Assembly (NCBI RefSeq): GCF_016545825.1
Contig: NC_052616.1
Span: 8,618,001-8,682,000, forward strand
DNA from: Eucalyptus grandis
Lineage: Eukaryota > Streptophyta > Magnoliopsida > Myrtales > Myrtaceae
Direction: 5' to 3'
DNA length: 64,000 nt
The notes beneath the pieces are model-generated. The model was not told the origin of the DNA. It did no database searches and saw only the letters and a list, made by a program, of their open reading frames with translations. Numbering within the stretch: the stretch's first letter is position 1; every line of letters begins with the position of its first letter. Shown here piece by piece: positions 33,839-46,436 of this stretch. Both the position numbers and the translations under genes were made by a program.

Positions 33839-34700
33839 AGCACAGGTGTGGTAGTCAGTTTCTGCTTAAGCTTTTGGAAACTATGCTCGCAATTGTCTAT
33901 CTACACAAACTTCTCTTGCTTCTTCAGTAATCGAGTCAACGACGAAGCTAAGGCTGAAAACCCTTCCACAAACCTTCTGTAATACCTCGCTAATCCCCAG
34001 AAACTTCTTATCTTTGTCACTACAGTCGATCTTGGCCAGTTCATCACTGCTTCAATCTTTGACGGGTCCACTGATATTCCTTCGCTTGAAATCATGTGAC
34101 CTAAGAAAGCCTCACGAGTTAACCAAAACTCGCATTTACTAAGCTTAGAGTAAAATCCAAGAGTCCTCAAGGTTTAAAGTACCATCCTCAAATGTCTCTC
34201 ATGCTCCTCAGCACTCTTTGAACACACCAGGATAACGTCAATCAACACGATCACAAAAATTGCCGTATCAAGTGCGAAATGCTAACTTCGGTATGTCTTC
34301 CTTTTTTATCCATAGCTGGTGATATCCTGTCCTTAAGTCGATCTTAGAAAATATCGACGCTCCTTATAATTGATCAAACAAATCATCGATCTTCGGCAGT
34401 GGATACTTGTTCTTGATCATCACTTGATTGAGTTGACAATAGTCGATGCACAGATGCAACGAACCATCCTTCTTCTTCACGAACAGAACTGATCCTCCCC
34501 AAGGCGATGCACTGGAACGTACGAATCCCTTACCTAACAACCCTTGCATCTGCATATGCAGTTCCTGCAACTCAGATAACACCATCTGGCAATGAGCCTT
34601 AGGGACTGGCTCTAATCCGGGTGCTAACTCAATTACGAACTCAATCACAAACTCAATCTCTCTATCTGCGGCAGACTTGGCAAATCTTCAGGAAACACCT
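33839..34700 (-). pseudogene. Element A reverse transcriptase region (broken)
   Basis: The minus strand reads [19 protein letters not shown] and [20 protein letters not shown] with [20 protein letters not shown] (34370-34640), standard Ty3/gypsy RT. It continues [17 protein letters not shown], after which about 80 bases of the palm are missing. The active-site box reads LIDVILVCSKS (near 34240), with Val where the second Asp of (Y/F)xDD is expected. Then LSKCEFWLTREAFLGHMISS and FWGLARYYRRFVEGFS follow (33950-34140), and the sequence ends at LTTTPVL, where it is fused to an LTR end. Several stops. RNase H and integrase are absent. Confidence 0.82.
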
Positions 34701-36077
34701 CAGAAAACTTATGTACCATGGTTATGTTCTCCATATTCAGTTCCTCAACTGTCGTATCCACTATAGTTGCCATATAGATTTGGCAACCTACAACCAGAAC
34801 CAAGTCGTCTTTCAATGATGAATAACAAGGATTGAAGGACTTTTCCGACTTTCAGTAATTCAAAACTTTCGTATGTTGACTGAACAAACTGAATTACATC
34901 ACTACCACGATTCATAACTACAAAAAGCTCCTCGAGCCAAACCTTTTCATTCATAACATTAAAGTTATACATAAGCAAACTCTTCAAGTACAGCTATAGT
35001 CAGAGATTCATCTTTCTATTACTTTATTACAACAATGGAAATTCTACAACCTTCACCCAAAATTCTGCTGCGCTACTCTGATAAAAACACCTCAAAAACA
35101 TTCTTTCTTTGATCTATGCATGGTCGATCCACTCACGCTCCTCTAGCCATCCTAGTGGCATCTTATCTGCAGTAACGATGCTTGAGATCTCTTGGACCTA
35201 CACGGGCAGTTCCTAGCCCGGTGGCCGTAGTGGCGTCTTACACCGGAGGCCTGTTCCAAAAATCCCACTGTGCGTTCTATGGTGCACTCCTTTTGATCTG
35301 TCCCATCGGCTTTCTAACATCTTTTTTAGCCAGGTAACCCTGTTGGTTATACTCAGAACAAGCACCCGTCTTAACAGGACACGGGGTTGATCCATATCAG
35401 CTTCTGTCAGCACAACACACTCCATTATGATTCATTGCTAACCTGACCATCCCACATTTCCAATTGGACGGAAATTGGATACTTTTCTCCAATCATAAGC
35501 TCCTTCCTAAACTGGTTTCCATCTCTACTGAATCTGAACCTCGACTCAGATGCAACGGCTTGCTCCCAGATCACATTTCCATGCTGGACCTCAGCAGGTG
35601 TGGCAACAACAACGGTGACGGCACGGCCAGCATTAGTAACAGCGGCAACAGCGGCGGCTCGACCCTGAGCTTACTGACCCAACAAGCTTCCAAGGGACAC
35701 TAGCACCTGAAGGATCCCATCGAACCTAGGATCGCTCGGTGCTGTTACACTAGTACCGACATACAACGGTACTCTTACACTCGCGCTGGTTTGAGCCAGC
35801 GCTCCACCACAACCACCTTAGGTACTGACCCTAGTCGGCATACTACCTCGAGTACTGGTCTAAAGGTTCTCTCTAGGAGTCCTCTGCTCCTGATCACTCA
35901 TCTACAGGATCTTTACAGAAACCTGTTTCCCAATTCAAATCCCGGATTAGAATTTGAGTGATCCACACCAAACAATTTACCAAACAACTATCAGTCACGT
36001 GCACCAACATGAATAAAAAGCCATTCCTACTAACTATCCAATAAACCATCGCGCCTTATCACTCCATTCACAGACCC
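34701..36077 (-). pseudogene. Element A gag/protease region, degenerate
   Basis: This lies between the primer site and RT on the minus strand, where gag, zinc knuckle and protease belong. Frames are badly broken. The homologous region of element B (42480-43771) keeps parallel words, such as tgatcaggagc at the start and ctaggttc, so the assignment is by position and pairwise similarity. No zinc knuckle is readable. Confidence 0.5.
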
Positions 36078-36089
36078 GCTCTGATACCA
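36078..36089 (-). other. Primer-binding site of element A
   Basis: The minus strand reads GTGGTATCAGAGC, complementary to initiator Met tRNA, 12 bases inside the 5' LTR end at 36102. Confidence 0.88.
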
Positions 36090-36101
36090 CTTAAACAGGG
36101 A

Positions 36102-36373
36102 TGTCACACCCCGAACCTCAAGCGTGTGAACATCCCACTAAGGTCGATACAAAAATGCAACATCTCAGGACACGTCGCCGACCCATTCATTTTATTACGC
36201 ATGCGGAAGCGAAAAAAATCCCCTAACAACATTTAACTTGAGATAGAAAAGCAGGCAATCAATCACAACCAAACACTTCTTTATGAACACATAAGTTTAT
36301 ATACAACACTGGGCTATCTACAAAATAGACTGGCTCAACAAAAATAGAACTGTCCTATGACCAACTAGTCATA
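36102..36373 (-). repeat. Element A 5' LTR, first part (sense 3' end)
   Basis: Starts TGTCACACCCCGAACCTC and contains the conserved block at 36168-36205. It is cut by element B at 36373; the last five bases tcata are the left TSD. Confidence 0.85.
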
Positions 36374-37280
36374 TGTCACGCTCCGATCCTCAGGCACGCA
36401 CACATCCCTTACCTTGGTCGATTAATAGCGACGTCCTAGGACGCATTGCCGACCCATTCATTTTGTATGCACATGCGGAAGCATATAAATTATCCCCAGA
36501 CAATAAAACATTGGGATAGAACAATAGGACTAAATTTCAAACCTTTAAAACATTCACTCTTAAATACATTGCAAACTAGTGCACATATATATACAAGGTG
36601 AACTATTAAGTCAAATTCAACTTAAGCCAGTTTAAAAACAAGGTCTACAAACAGGAGTGGGGTTCTACAAACTACGGGTCCCTGTCCTCCTCTCCATCAT
36701 CCTCCACACTCCAACTGGAGCCTTCAGCAGATTGCATTGAACTTTCGAGATCTTCAAAATCCAAGTCTACTGTATCCAAGGACCTGAAATGGTTATTCAA
36801 TAACCAATGAGACAACGTCTCAGCAAGTTCTACCCCCTAAGACCCGATTAGTAAACCAATACACCTTAGGGCTGCCTAAGCACAACACGAGTCAGAGGAC
36901 TTACCTTGGTCTCAGTCCCAACCTGTAAATCAGTATAGTTCAATAGGCACCCAACAATCTCAACAGATCGAAGCATCAATCAAATCGACCTAATCGATTA
37001 CATGTCATTCGAACCATCGCAAGGTCATTTCCACTCAATCAGTCAATTCACAACATCAGATCAAATCATTGAATCACATTAAATCCACTCAGATCGAATC
37101 ATTGATTAATCGACCTGGTCGATTACATAACAACAAGACTACTCACCGGTCATTTCAGTCATTCAATTTCAATTCTTACTAACGGTTCAACGAGCCTAGC
37201 CTATCAATTTCATGGCTATAACTCCCGGTCCTAAAACATGTAACCTATCTGTAGGTGGTAATCACGGCCCAGTGGACGCA

Positions 37281-37690
37281 ACCTTTAATAGGTGGCAAAT
37301 CATGTCCCAACGGTACAATCCAAGCTTAATGGTCATCACGGCCCCACTTCGCACAACCTTTATTAGATGGTAAATCTCGGCCCGATTATGCGCAACCTTT
37401 AATAGGTGGCAAATCACGTCCTTATGGTATAGTCTAAGCTTAGTGGTCATCACGGCCCCACTTGGCACAACCTTTATTAGGTGGTAAATCTCGGCCCGAT
37501 TGGGTGCAACCTTTAATAGGTGGCAAATCATGGCCTAGAAGGCGCGACCTCTATTAGGTGGCAAATCACGGCCCCAGTGGGCACGATTTATACTTAGTGG
37601 AATCACAGCCCCACTCAACATGACCTTTAATAGGTGGTAGATTACGGCCATATTAGGCATGAACTCTAGCAGGTGGTGAATCACGGCCCT
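37281..37690. repeat. Tandem array, unit about 114 bases with half-unit substructure
   Basis: The word acctttaataggtggcaaat starts at 37281, 37395 and 37508, giving a spacing of 113-114. Within each unit a related half (acctttattag.tggtaaat) occurs about 57 bases later. The element B 5' LTR lost most of this array. Confidence 0.82.
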
Positions 37691-39065
37691 ATTGGGCATG
37701 AACGATTCCAATTCAGTGGCAACTCGGCCCAACTGGCACGGCCATACTTCGGCGGCTTTCTAGGCTCAACTCATAACCTCTCACGGTCATTTTCCAATCA
37801 ATACCGATGCTTCTCAATTTTGGGACATTTTCCCATATTCACCAATTTTACTCAATTTTCACAATTTTCCATAGTTCACCAATCAATTAAACACTGACAA
37901 TCGATACCCGATTGTTCCTTGATCAATTACTCAAAATCAACTCATTAGGAATATATCCTAAAAATCCACAATTTATTCAATTCAACACAACGTAGAACTC
38001 AATTAAATAAATTGACTGCACCACAACGATCAGCATAAAATTCCAGTCGTTGGCTATCCCTGCCTAATTTTCGGAAAATAATTAATTAATTAAATAATTC
38101 CGAAAATTAATTATTAATTGGCAATAAATCCAATTTAGGCCCGTAATGCCTAATTGAAGCCCAATAAGGGTCGGGAAAAATCCCGAGATGCATTCAATAA
38201 ATAATAACACATTTCTACTTGCTAATGACTATGTCTAACCACCTAACATGCATCACGTTTAATTAATAATCACTAATCTACTCTAATATAACCACCTAAT
38301 TGCACTTAATTAAATCTAATCAACCCTTAAGCATAATTAGCAAACTAAGAAGGGATTAGTGAGTAAAACTCACTTGATTAACGAGCCGATCAGACCAAAA
38401 CGACGGGATCGTAGCGAGGATTGACTTTCCTCAAGGCAAGCCAAGCATCCGGGGTCGGGAAGCCGGCCAAAACGGGCCAAAACCGGACTGCGATACCCAT
38501 TTTTTTCTCCTCTCTGTTTGCTGCCGGTTGAGGCTGGGAAAGGGCCGATTCGGTGCCGGCTTGGGTCGGAAACGGGCGGAGAAGACCGGCGGGGCTTGGA
38601 CGAACTGGTGGGGAGGTCGACGGTGGCTCATGGCGGCGAAGATGGGCTTCGGCAGCTCCTGCACGAGCTGAGGCAGCAGCTGCAACGCAGGGGTAGGCGA
38701 GAGGGAGCTGGAGCCGTGCGGTGCAGCGGCGAGCGACGACGGCCTGCGCGGGGACGAACGGCGACGGTGGCGGCGTGCGGCAGCTCCAGGCAACATGCGG
38801 CTTCTCTGGCTTGTTGGGTTTCATCAAGCAGCAACCGAGATGGAGGAAAGAGGGACATCGGCGATGCGGGGAAAAGAGAGAGGTGGAGGTGCGTGCGGCG
38901 AGGCGTGGCTACTCTGACGGCATGCAGTGGCAGACAGCGGCAAGAGGCGGCAACGGCAGCTCTGGCTTTGCTGGTCTTCAGCTTCTTCGATTTGCTGGTT
39001 CCTCGCACAACCATAACAGATGGAGAAGAGAGAGTCGACGGAAGAGAGAGGGGGAAAAGAAAACC

Positions 39066-39070
<5 letters not shown>

Positions 39071-39100
<30 letters not shown>
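39071..39100. repeat. (CT)n microsatellite in the element B 3' LTR
   Basis: Fifteen CT dinucleotides. The paired 5' LTR has a longer run at 45457-45502, so the run length changed after insertion. Confidence 0.9.
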
Positions 39101-39103
<3 letters not shown>

Positions 39104-40035
39104 GTCTTCAAACATGGGCCACCACCGACTGTCTTCCACCCTTCATTTTGTGGACAAAAATGCCCCTTCTAGAAGCATTTAGGTAGGCCAAAATGTTGGG
39201 TATATGTGGCATACGAATTTGAGAGGAAAATGGCACAATTTGGACTTCAATCTTTCTTGAAACAATTCCATCCGGCCACTAAAAAATCCACCGTCGAGTC
39301 TTCGGTCAAATTAGTATTCTTCCTCACCAATATAACCCACTTGTATCCCAATTTCACAATAAAAACATCCCTCTGCAATTCCCGATCGAAAACGGCCTTA
39401 CCTCGAATTTTTCCTAAAAAGTCTCGGTTTGCGGAAATATATTCAGAAAGCGAGTCGATGTTCCTAAAATGACCTGTGACATAACAGAGCTTCCAATTTC
39501 TGAAATCGGGCTCGAATCAGTGGTTAAATTCACTCCAACACGTTTTTAGCATGACCTAGGCTACAAGGTAGTTTTCATAACTTTTTAGGGTAAATGACCC
39601 GTGGTCAATTTTCTTCGAGCCACAATGAACCCACTCAACTCATTGGCGACTCTCGGTTGTCGTGAAAATCTCAAGCATCCAAATACGGACACAGGGTACC
39701 AAAACGACAGTAAAATCAAACTAATACCGGTCGACGAGAATTTTCCAATTTAGTGGAGTCACCCACGATCGGCCATACATCTTAGTCGAACTAATCTATT
39801 TCTGATCTCAAATCAGTTTTATATTGTGCCGTAATGGCCTCTAAAGATGAGCACAGTCGAGAAGCCGATTCCTGGTCGAATTGTCAAGTCTATTTGCCTT
39901 AAAATTTCTTCATGACTTCCCCAGATGATTTAGTTATCTCGTGAGTGGCCAACTCCAAGAAAAACACTATAATCGTGTCGATGAAAAACCCAACTTTCTC
40001 GATCAAAATCAGGACCAGAAAATCAGGATGTCACA

Positions 40036-40049
40036 ACTCTTTCCCTCTT
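40036..40049 (-). other. Polypurine tract of element B
   Basis: The minus strand reads AAGAGGGAAAGAGT directly before the 3' LTR (TGTGACATCC). It is preceded by the TTTTGAGAACGAAA-type sequence that commonly ends gypsy pol genes. Confidence 0.7.
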
Positions 40050-40109
40050 ATAAAAATTTCGTTCTCAAAATTTAAACCTTTACTAATCCTTAAGCAAAAA
40101 GGTGGGGGT

Positions 40110-42480
40110 GTTGTCGTCTCATCGAGTCTCACTTTTCCACGCTGTCTCTTCGGTCTCGTCGTGTTGTCAGACCACTTTAATCAAGGAGACCATCTTGGTA
40201 CATAGAATTTGCTCTACTTGAATCAACAACTGAACCAGCTTCCCACGTACGACACTCTGTCGTCAATGCCTAATTCTTTAGGATTTAGCACGTGGGTCGA
40301 GTCAGGCTCATATGTCCTCGACACCGACACGTGAAAGACGTCATGCACTTATGCCTACCTTGGCGACGATGCAAGACGATACGTTAGGATCCTGATTCTT
40401 TCTCTAGAATCCCTAAGGAACCCACGTACCTCGGTCACAGCTTTCCCCTCCTTGCTAAAATGCAAGGTATTCCTCATTGGTGACACCTTCAGAAAGATGC
40501 AATCACCAATTTGGAACTCTAAGGGCCTTCAAAGCTCAACAATTCAACTTTTCTGGCAGATCTGTGCAGTTCTTACTTTGACACTGATCTCGGCAACTGC
40601 AATCACTGACTACGTACTAACCCTGGCCTGTGATCTTTCTTTCCCTGACTTCATCTCAGCAATTGAAGTTTTGTACTCTCTACTATGCATTGCTTAAGAA
40701 AGAACCATCTGAAAGCTCTGCCAACTTGGAACATCTTATCTAGATTTGAAATACAATTCATCCCCAACACTCCATACCGATGAATTATCTGATATACACA
40801 CACTTCAGTATACCCATTCCAATCAAGATATTTTCATATTGTACTAAGGTGAGTTGACTCTGTTCATCTGTCGACCACAACCCCCTGAGGAATCAATACT
40901 CTTCCCTATTCCTTAATAAGCCTATCATAACATTCCATCATGCTATACTTCCATTCCCACACAGGACTCTCTCGAGTGATTGATAATGTTCTCCCGGCTT
41001 TCATTATCAGACTTCCACTCGTTAGTACTTTAGACACTCTCAATTTATCCAGTAATGTCTACCTTCATATCGATCTACCAATCGAGTTGATGCCGATTCT
41101 AACCTACTATGTATTGTCTGATCAAACACTGCAACTGCTATAGTGAATTTCTGACAATGTCTTTTTCCTAAGTGCTACAACGTCAAGTGCACTCAATCAC
41201 TCTTGGATCCTGAGTGTTCCATCCTTAGAAATCTAAAAGTTAGTCTTTTTCTTATCAGTATCCTCTTATAGGATTTTCTAAACATCCCGATCTATCACTG
41301 AAGTGTCTGCTTTTATCATAAATATGCGGTTCAATTTTTTAGGGCGGCCATAAAATTCAAAAGGTGGCCTACCTCTAATTTGAAAACCGAATTTCGAATC
41401 CTTTTTAAATAAGGTCTATACTTTAACCAGTATATTCACAATTAAAGACTCAATGCCTTAATGCCTCAATGACTTCTTTCTTCAGGAGTCGAGTCGTTGG
41501 CGGTACTGATGCTAAAGCTCCTCCCACAAATCCTTTGTAGTAACCTGTCCAATCCACTCGGCTTCTGATCTCTAACATTGTTGTCAGTCCTGGTCCGCTA
41601 ACAACTGATTTGATCTTGGCTGGGTCCATGAAGATTCCTTTACCTGGAATCACAAGACCATTCTTAGGTGGCTTTCGAGATCCTCAGGACTTAATGAATA
41701 CCCTAGAATGTCGTTACACCACACGATCACCATTGATCTAGATATTCTTTGAACACTCGGTTTGTCAAGTCTATGACAGCGGCTAGAGCGTTCGTCAAAT
41801 CAAATGGCTTTACATTATTCTCACAAGGGCTAAATCAAGTGTGAAAAGTTGTCTTCAGTATAACCTCCTTCCTGGTTCTCAACTAACGATAACCTGTCCT
41901 CAAGTCGATCCTTGAAGACATCAACACTCTTTATAACAAGTCACCAATTCGCCGATCTTTGACAATGAACACTTATCCTTGATTGTCACTTGAATGAGTC
42001 GACTATAGTTGATGCATAATTGCAACGAACCATCTTTCTTTCTTTCTCACTACGAGACTAATGTTTCTATTAGGTAATGCACCGATATGCATGAATTCCT
42101 CATTCATCAATCCTCACATCTGCACCATTGGTTCTATCAATTCAGACAACAACAACTGGTAAGAAACTTTAGAGAATGGTTCTGTTCCAGGTGCTAACTC
42201 AATCCCAAATTCTATCTCACTTACGACGACAGGCTTGACAATCCCTCTGGCAACACTTCCAGAAATTCTTGGACTACCGAGGAGTCCTCAATTTTCAATT
42301 CTTCAATCTGTCTTATCTTTGACAATCGCCAAGTAACCTAGGCATCCTTCGTCTAACAAACGGATCGCCTCAAGTGACGAGATTAAAGAAGTCGAGGACC
42401 CTTCTCGACTCTCAAGAAAACTCGACACTTCTACCTTCTCCTGGAATAAACTGGGTTACTCCACTATAACAATTCATCAC
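40110..42480 (-). pseudogene. Element B pol remnants: reverse transcriptase and integrase
   Basis: The minus strand shows, from high to low coordinate: an RT fragment (near 42000, LQLCINYSRL-like and VTIKDKCSLSKIGEL), the RT connection (41450-41650, GKGIFMDPAKIKSVVSGPG), a very weak integrase core (near 40780), then an integrase C-terminal region reading GDCIFLKVSPM (40510) and HDVFHVSVSRTYEPDSTHVL (40280-40345). HDVFHVS...YxPDxSHVL is typical of gypsy chromovirus integrases just before the chromodomain position. Stops and frameshifts throughout; no full domain survives. Confidence 0.72.
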
Positions 42481-43771
42481 CACAAGATGCTCCAGAGCCA
42501 ATTCTTTCCACACTTTACAACAGTGTTGCACACCAACAACCAATTGAGTATGACTCCAGTCAGTGGTTCTTCTCCTACCACCTTAACACACATATTGAAA
42601 TTCCACAACTTAATCCCTGAAACTCTGAGGCACTACTTTGATAAAATTACTTCAAGACATTATTTCTCTGTTCGGTGCATGGTCGGTTTCATTCCTGTCC
42701 CTTTCGCCATCCTAGTGGCATTCTATCGGTAGTAGCAATGTTGGTGTTCTTTCTGAACTCCAATTGATAGTCCCTCACCTGATAGTCGTGCTGACTACCA
42801 TCAAAGCACGTTCTAGTCATACTCAGACACAGGATTAATCCATGCATTCCTTCCATACTTTTGGCACCCACTTGGTGAGTTCTCTATCTCCTGTCAGATG
42901 ACAGCATGCACACTTACTTGCACCAAGGTCTGTCCCAAAAAACCCCATGGCGTGTTCTACGGCACACTCCCGCTGATCTATCCTATCAACGGTGCTGGCA
43001 CTTGCGATCTCATCAGCGGTGATAACAACTCCTATTATGGTCCCATCGACCTTCTAGAACAATTTCTTGCCAAGTGACCCTATCAGTCACAATCAGAACA
43101 ACAACCCGTCCTAACATGGCACGGGGCCGATTCACATTGTCTTCCATGACACACAACATTCTAATTCAATGCTGACTTGTCTATCCTGTCTTTCCTAATG
43201 GGCAGAATAAATTATACTTTTCTGGTCATAGGCTCATTCCCAAACTGATTTCCACCTCTACTGAATCTGAACCTCGTCTCGGATGCAACAACTTGCTCCC
43301 AGATCACATCTCCATATTGAACCTTGGTAGGTGTGGCAATAACAACGACTTGATCCCGAACTTATTGGCTCGACAAGCTCCTTGGGAACACTTGCGCCTG
43401 AACAATCCCGATGAACCTAGGATTGCTCGGTGCTGCTACACTCTCAACACCGACTTACGGCGGTACTCTTACACTCGCGCTGGCCTAAGCCGGTGCTCTG
43501 CCATAGCCACCTCAGGCACAAATCCTCGTCAGCATTCTATCCCGAGTCACAGAGGCTACAGTCCTCTTACTAGGAGCTCACAGCTCCTGATCACTCATAC
43601 TACAGGCTCTTATAGACACCTATTTTCAAATTCTAATACCATATTAGAATTCGAGTGATCCACAAATAAGCTACCAATCAGCTATCACAGACATGCACCA
43701 GCATGAATTAAAAGTCATTTCTACTAACTATCCCATGACTCATCGCACCTTATCACTCCAACTACGACCAT
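42481..43771 (-). pseudogene. Element B gag/protease region, degenerate
   Basis: No readable zinc knuckle or protease motif. The section aligns with the corresponding part of element A (34701-36077). Plus-strand ORFs here (43293-43658, 42487-42732) are antisense shadows. Assigned by position between RT and primer site. Confidence 0.45.
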
Positions 43772-43783
43772 GCTCTGATACCA
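43772..43783 (-). other. Primer-binding site of element B
   Basis: The minus strand reads GTGGTATCAGAGC, complementary to initiator Met tRNA, 11 bases from the 5' LTR end at 43795. Confidence 0.9.
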
Positions 43784-43794
43784 CAAAAAGGGGA

Positions 43795-45455
43795 TGTCAC
43801 GCCCCGGTCCTCAGGCACGCACACATCCCTTACCTTGGTCGATTAATAGCGACGTGCCAGGACGCATCGCCGACCCATTCATTTTGTATGCATATGCATA
43901 AGCATATAAATTATCCCCAGACAATAAAACATTGGGATAGAACAGTAGGACTAAATTTCAAACCTTTAAAACATTCACTCTTAAATACATTGCAAACCAG
44001 CACATATATATACAAGGTGAACTATTAAGTCAAATTCAACTTAAGCCAGTTTAAAAACAAGGTCTACAAACAGGAGTGGGGTTCTACAAACTACGGGTCC
44101 CTGTCCTCCTCTCATCATCCTCCACACTCCAACTAGAGCCTTCAGCAGCTTGCACTGAACTTTTGAGATCTTCAAAATCCAAGTCTACTGCATCCAAGGA
44201 CTTGAAATGGTTATTCAATAACCAATGTGACAACGTCTTAGCAAGTTCTACCCCCTAAGACCCGATTAGTAAACCAATACACCTTAAGGCTGCCTAAGCA
44301 CAACACGAGTCAGAGGACTCACCTTGGCCTCAGTCCCAACCTGCAAATCAGTACAGTTCAATAGGCACCCAACAATCTCAACAGATCGAAGCATCGATCA
44401 AATCGACCTAGTCAATTACATGTCATTCGAACCATCGGAAGGTCATTTCCACTCAATCAGTCAATTCACAACATTAGATCAAATCATTGAATCACATTAA
44501 ATCCACACTCAGATCGAATCATCGATCAATCGACCTAGTCGATTACATAACAACAAGACTACTCACCGGTCATTTTAGTCATTCAATTTCAATTCTTACT
44601 AACGGCTCAACGAGCCTAGCCTATCAATTTCTTGGTTATAACTCCCAATCCTAAAACACGCAACCTATCTGTAGGTGGTAATCACGGCCCAGTGGGCACA
44701 ACCTTTAATAGGTGGCAAATCACGTCCTTACGGTACAATCTAGGCTTAGTGGTCATCATGGCCCCACTCACTTGATTAACGAGCCGATCGGACCAAAACG
44801 ACGGGATCGTCGCGAGGATCAACTTTCCTCAAGGCGGGCCAAGCATCCGGGGTTGGGAAGCCGGCCAAAATGGGCCAAAATCGAACTGCGATACCCATTT
44901 TTTCTCCTCTCTGTCCGTTGCTTGTTGAGGCCGGGAAAGGGCCGATCCGATGCCGGCTTGGGTCGGAAACAGGCGGAGAAGACCGGCAGGGCTTGGACGG
45001 GCTGGTGAGGAGGTCCACGGCGGCGAAGATGGGCTCCGACAGCTCCTGCATGAGCTAAGGCAGCAGCTACAACGCAGGGGTAGGCGAGAGGGAGTCGGAG
45101 CCGTTTGGTGCAGTGGCGAGTAGTGACGACCTACGCGGGGACGAATTGCGACGGTGGCGGCATGCGGCGGCTCCAAGCGACGTGCGGCTTCTCTGGCTTG
45201 CTAGGTTTCGTCAAGTAGTAACCGGAGATGGAGGAAAGAGGGACAGCGGCGACGTAGGGGAAGAGAGGTGGAGGTGCTTGCGGCGAGGCGCAGCTGCTTC
45301 GACGGCGTGCAGCGGCTGACGGCGGCGAGAGGCGGCAACGGCAGTTCTAGCTTTGCTGGTCTTCAGCTTCTTCGATTTGCTGGTTCCTCGCACGACCCAG
45401 AATAAATGGAGGAGAGAGAGTCGACGAAAGAGAGAGGGGGGAAAGAAAACCGGTT

Positions 45456-45505
<50 letters not shown>

Positions 45506-46436
45506 GTCTTTAAACATGGCCCACCACCAGCTGTCTTCCACCCTTCATTTTGTGGACAAAAATGCCTCTTCTAGAAGCATTTAGGTAGGCCAAAATGTTG
45601 GGTATATGTGGCATACGAATTTGAGAGGAAAATTGCACAATTTGGACTTCAATCTTTCTTCAAACAATTCCATCTGGCCATTAAAAAATCCACCGTCGAG
45701 TTTTCGGTCAAATTAGTATTCTTCCTCACCAATATAACCCACTTGTATCCCAATTTCACAATAAAAACGGCCCTCTGCAATTCCCAATCAAAAACGGCAT
45801 TACCTCGACTTTTTCCTAAAAAGTCTCGGTTTGCGGAAAAATCTTCGGAAAATGAGTCGACGTTCCTAAAATGACCAGTGACATGACAAAGCTTCCAATT
45901 TCTAAAATTGGGGTTGAATCGGCAGTTAAATTCACTCCGACACATTTTTAGCATGACCTAGGCTACTAGGTAGTTTTCAGAACTTTTTAGGGCAAATGAT
46001 CCGTGGTCAACTTTCTTCGAGCCACAATGAACCTACTCGACTCATTAGAACCTCTCGGTTGTTGTGAAAATCTCAAGCATCCAAATACGGACACAGGGTA
46101 CCAAAACGACAGTAAAATCAAACTAGTACCAGTCGACGAGAATTTTCCAATTTAGTGGAGTCACCCACGATCGACCACACATCTCAGTCGAACCAATCGA
46201 TTTCGATCTCAAATTGATTTTATACTATGCCGTAATGGCCTCTAAAGATGAGCACGGTCGAGAAGCCAATTCCTGGTCGAATTGTCAAGTCTATTTGCCT
46301 TAAAATCTCTTAATGACTTCCCCAGATGGTCTAGTTATCTCGTGAGTGGCCAACTCTGAGAAAAACACTATAATCGCGTCGATGAAAAGCCCAACTTATC
46401 TTATCGAAATCAAGACCTAAAAATCAGGATGTGACA
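43795..46436 (-). repeat. 5' LTR of element B, with about 1 kb internal deletion
   Basis: 2,642 bases, TGTCACGCCCCGGTCC to AGGATGTGACA. It aligns with 36374-40035 except for a deletion at 44768, where cggccccact joins directly to cacttgattaacgagc. In the 3' LTR these points are about 1,020 bases apart, and the copies share a short ACT/CACT overlap. The terminal base change (GTGACA for GTCACA) is unique to this copy. Confidence 0.87.
45457..45502. repeat. (CT)n microsatellite in the element B 5' LTR
   Basis: CT run with one TTT interruption, longer than its partner at 39071-39100. Confidence 0.9.

Larger units (their letters stand above)
36374..40035 (-). repeat. 3' LTR of element B
   Basis: 3,662 bases, TGTCACGCTCCGATCC to AGGATGTCACA. 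It contains a conserved poly(A)-signal-like block (36439-36478), an acceptor-preceded short frame (36672-36783), a 114-base tandem array (37281-37690), an AT-rich stretch (37950-38350), a GC-rich block with overlapping long ORFs on both strands (38390-39180) and a (CT)15 run. It aligns with 43795-46436 outside the deleted part. Confidence 0.87.
36374..46436 (-). mobile_element. Ty3/gypsy element B with both LTRs, minus strand
   Basis: 3' LTR 36374-40035, polypurine tract, degenerate pol and gag, primer site 43783-43772, 5' LTR 43795-46436. Flanks tcata (36369-36373) and tcaga (46437-46441) form a 4/5 TSD, and the host LTR reads through the junction. The internal part is 3.76 kb, short for the family, so it is deleted as well as frame-broken. 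LTRs of this subfamily open TGTCACGCtCCG/cCCCG and GATCCTCAGGCACGC, different from the outer LTR. The 5' LTR has lost about 1 kb relative to the 3' LTR. Confidence 0.87.

Noticed and set aside
38390..39186. ORFs of 120-220 codons on both strands, repeated at 44776-45320
   Set aside because: They lie in the GC-rich block of element B's LTRs, are out of frame between the two LTR copies and have no recognisable protein.
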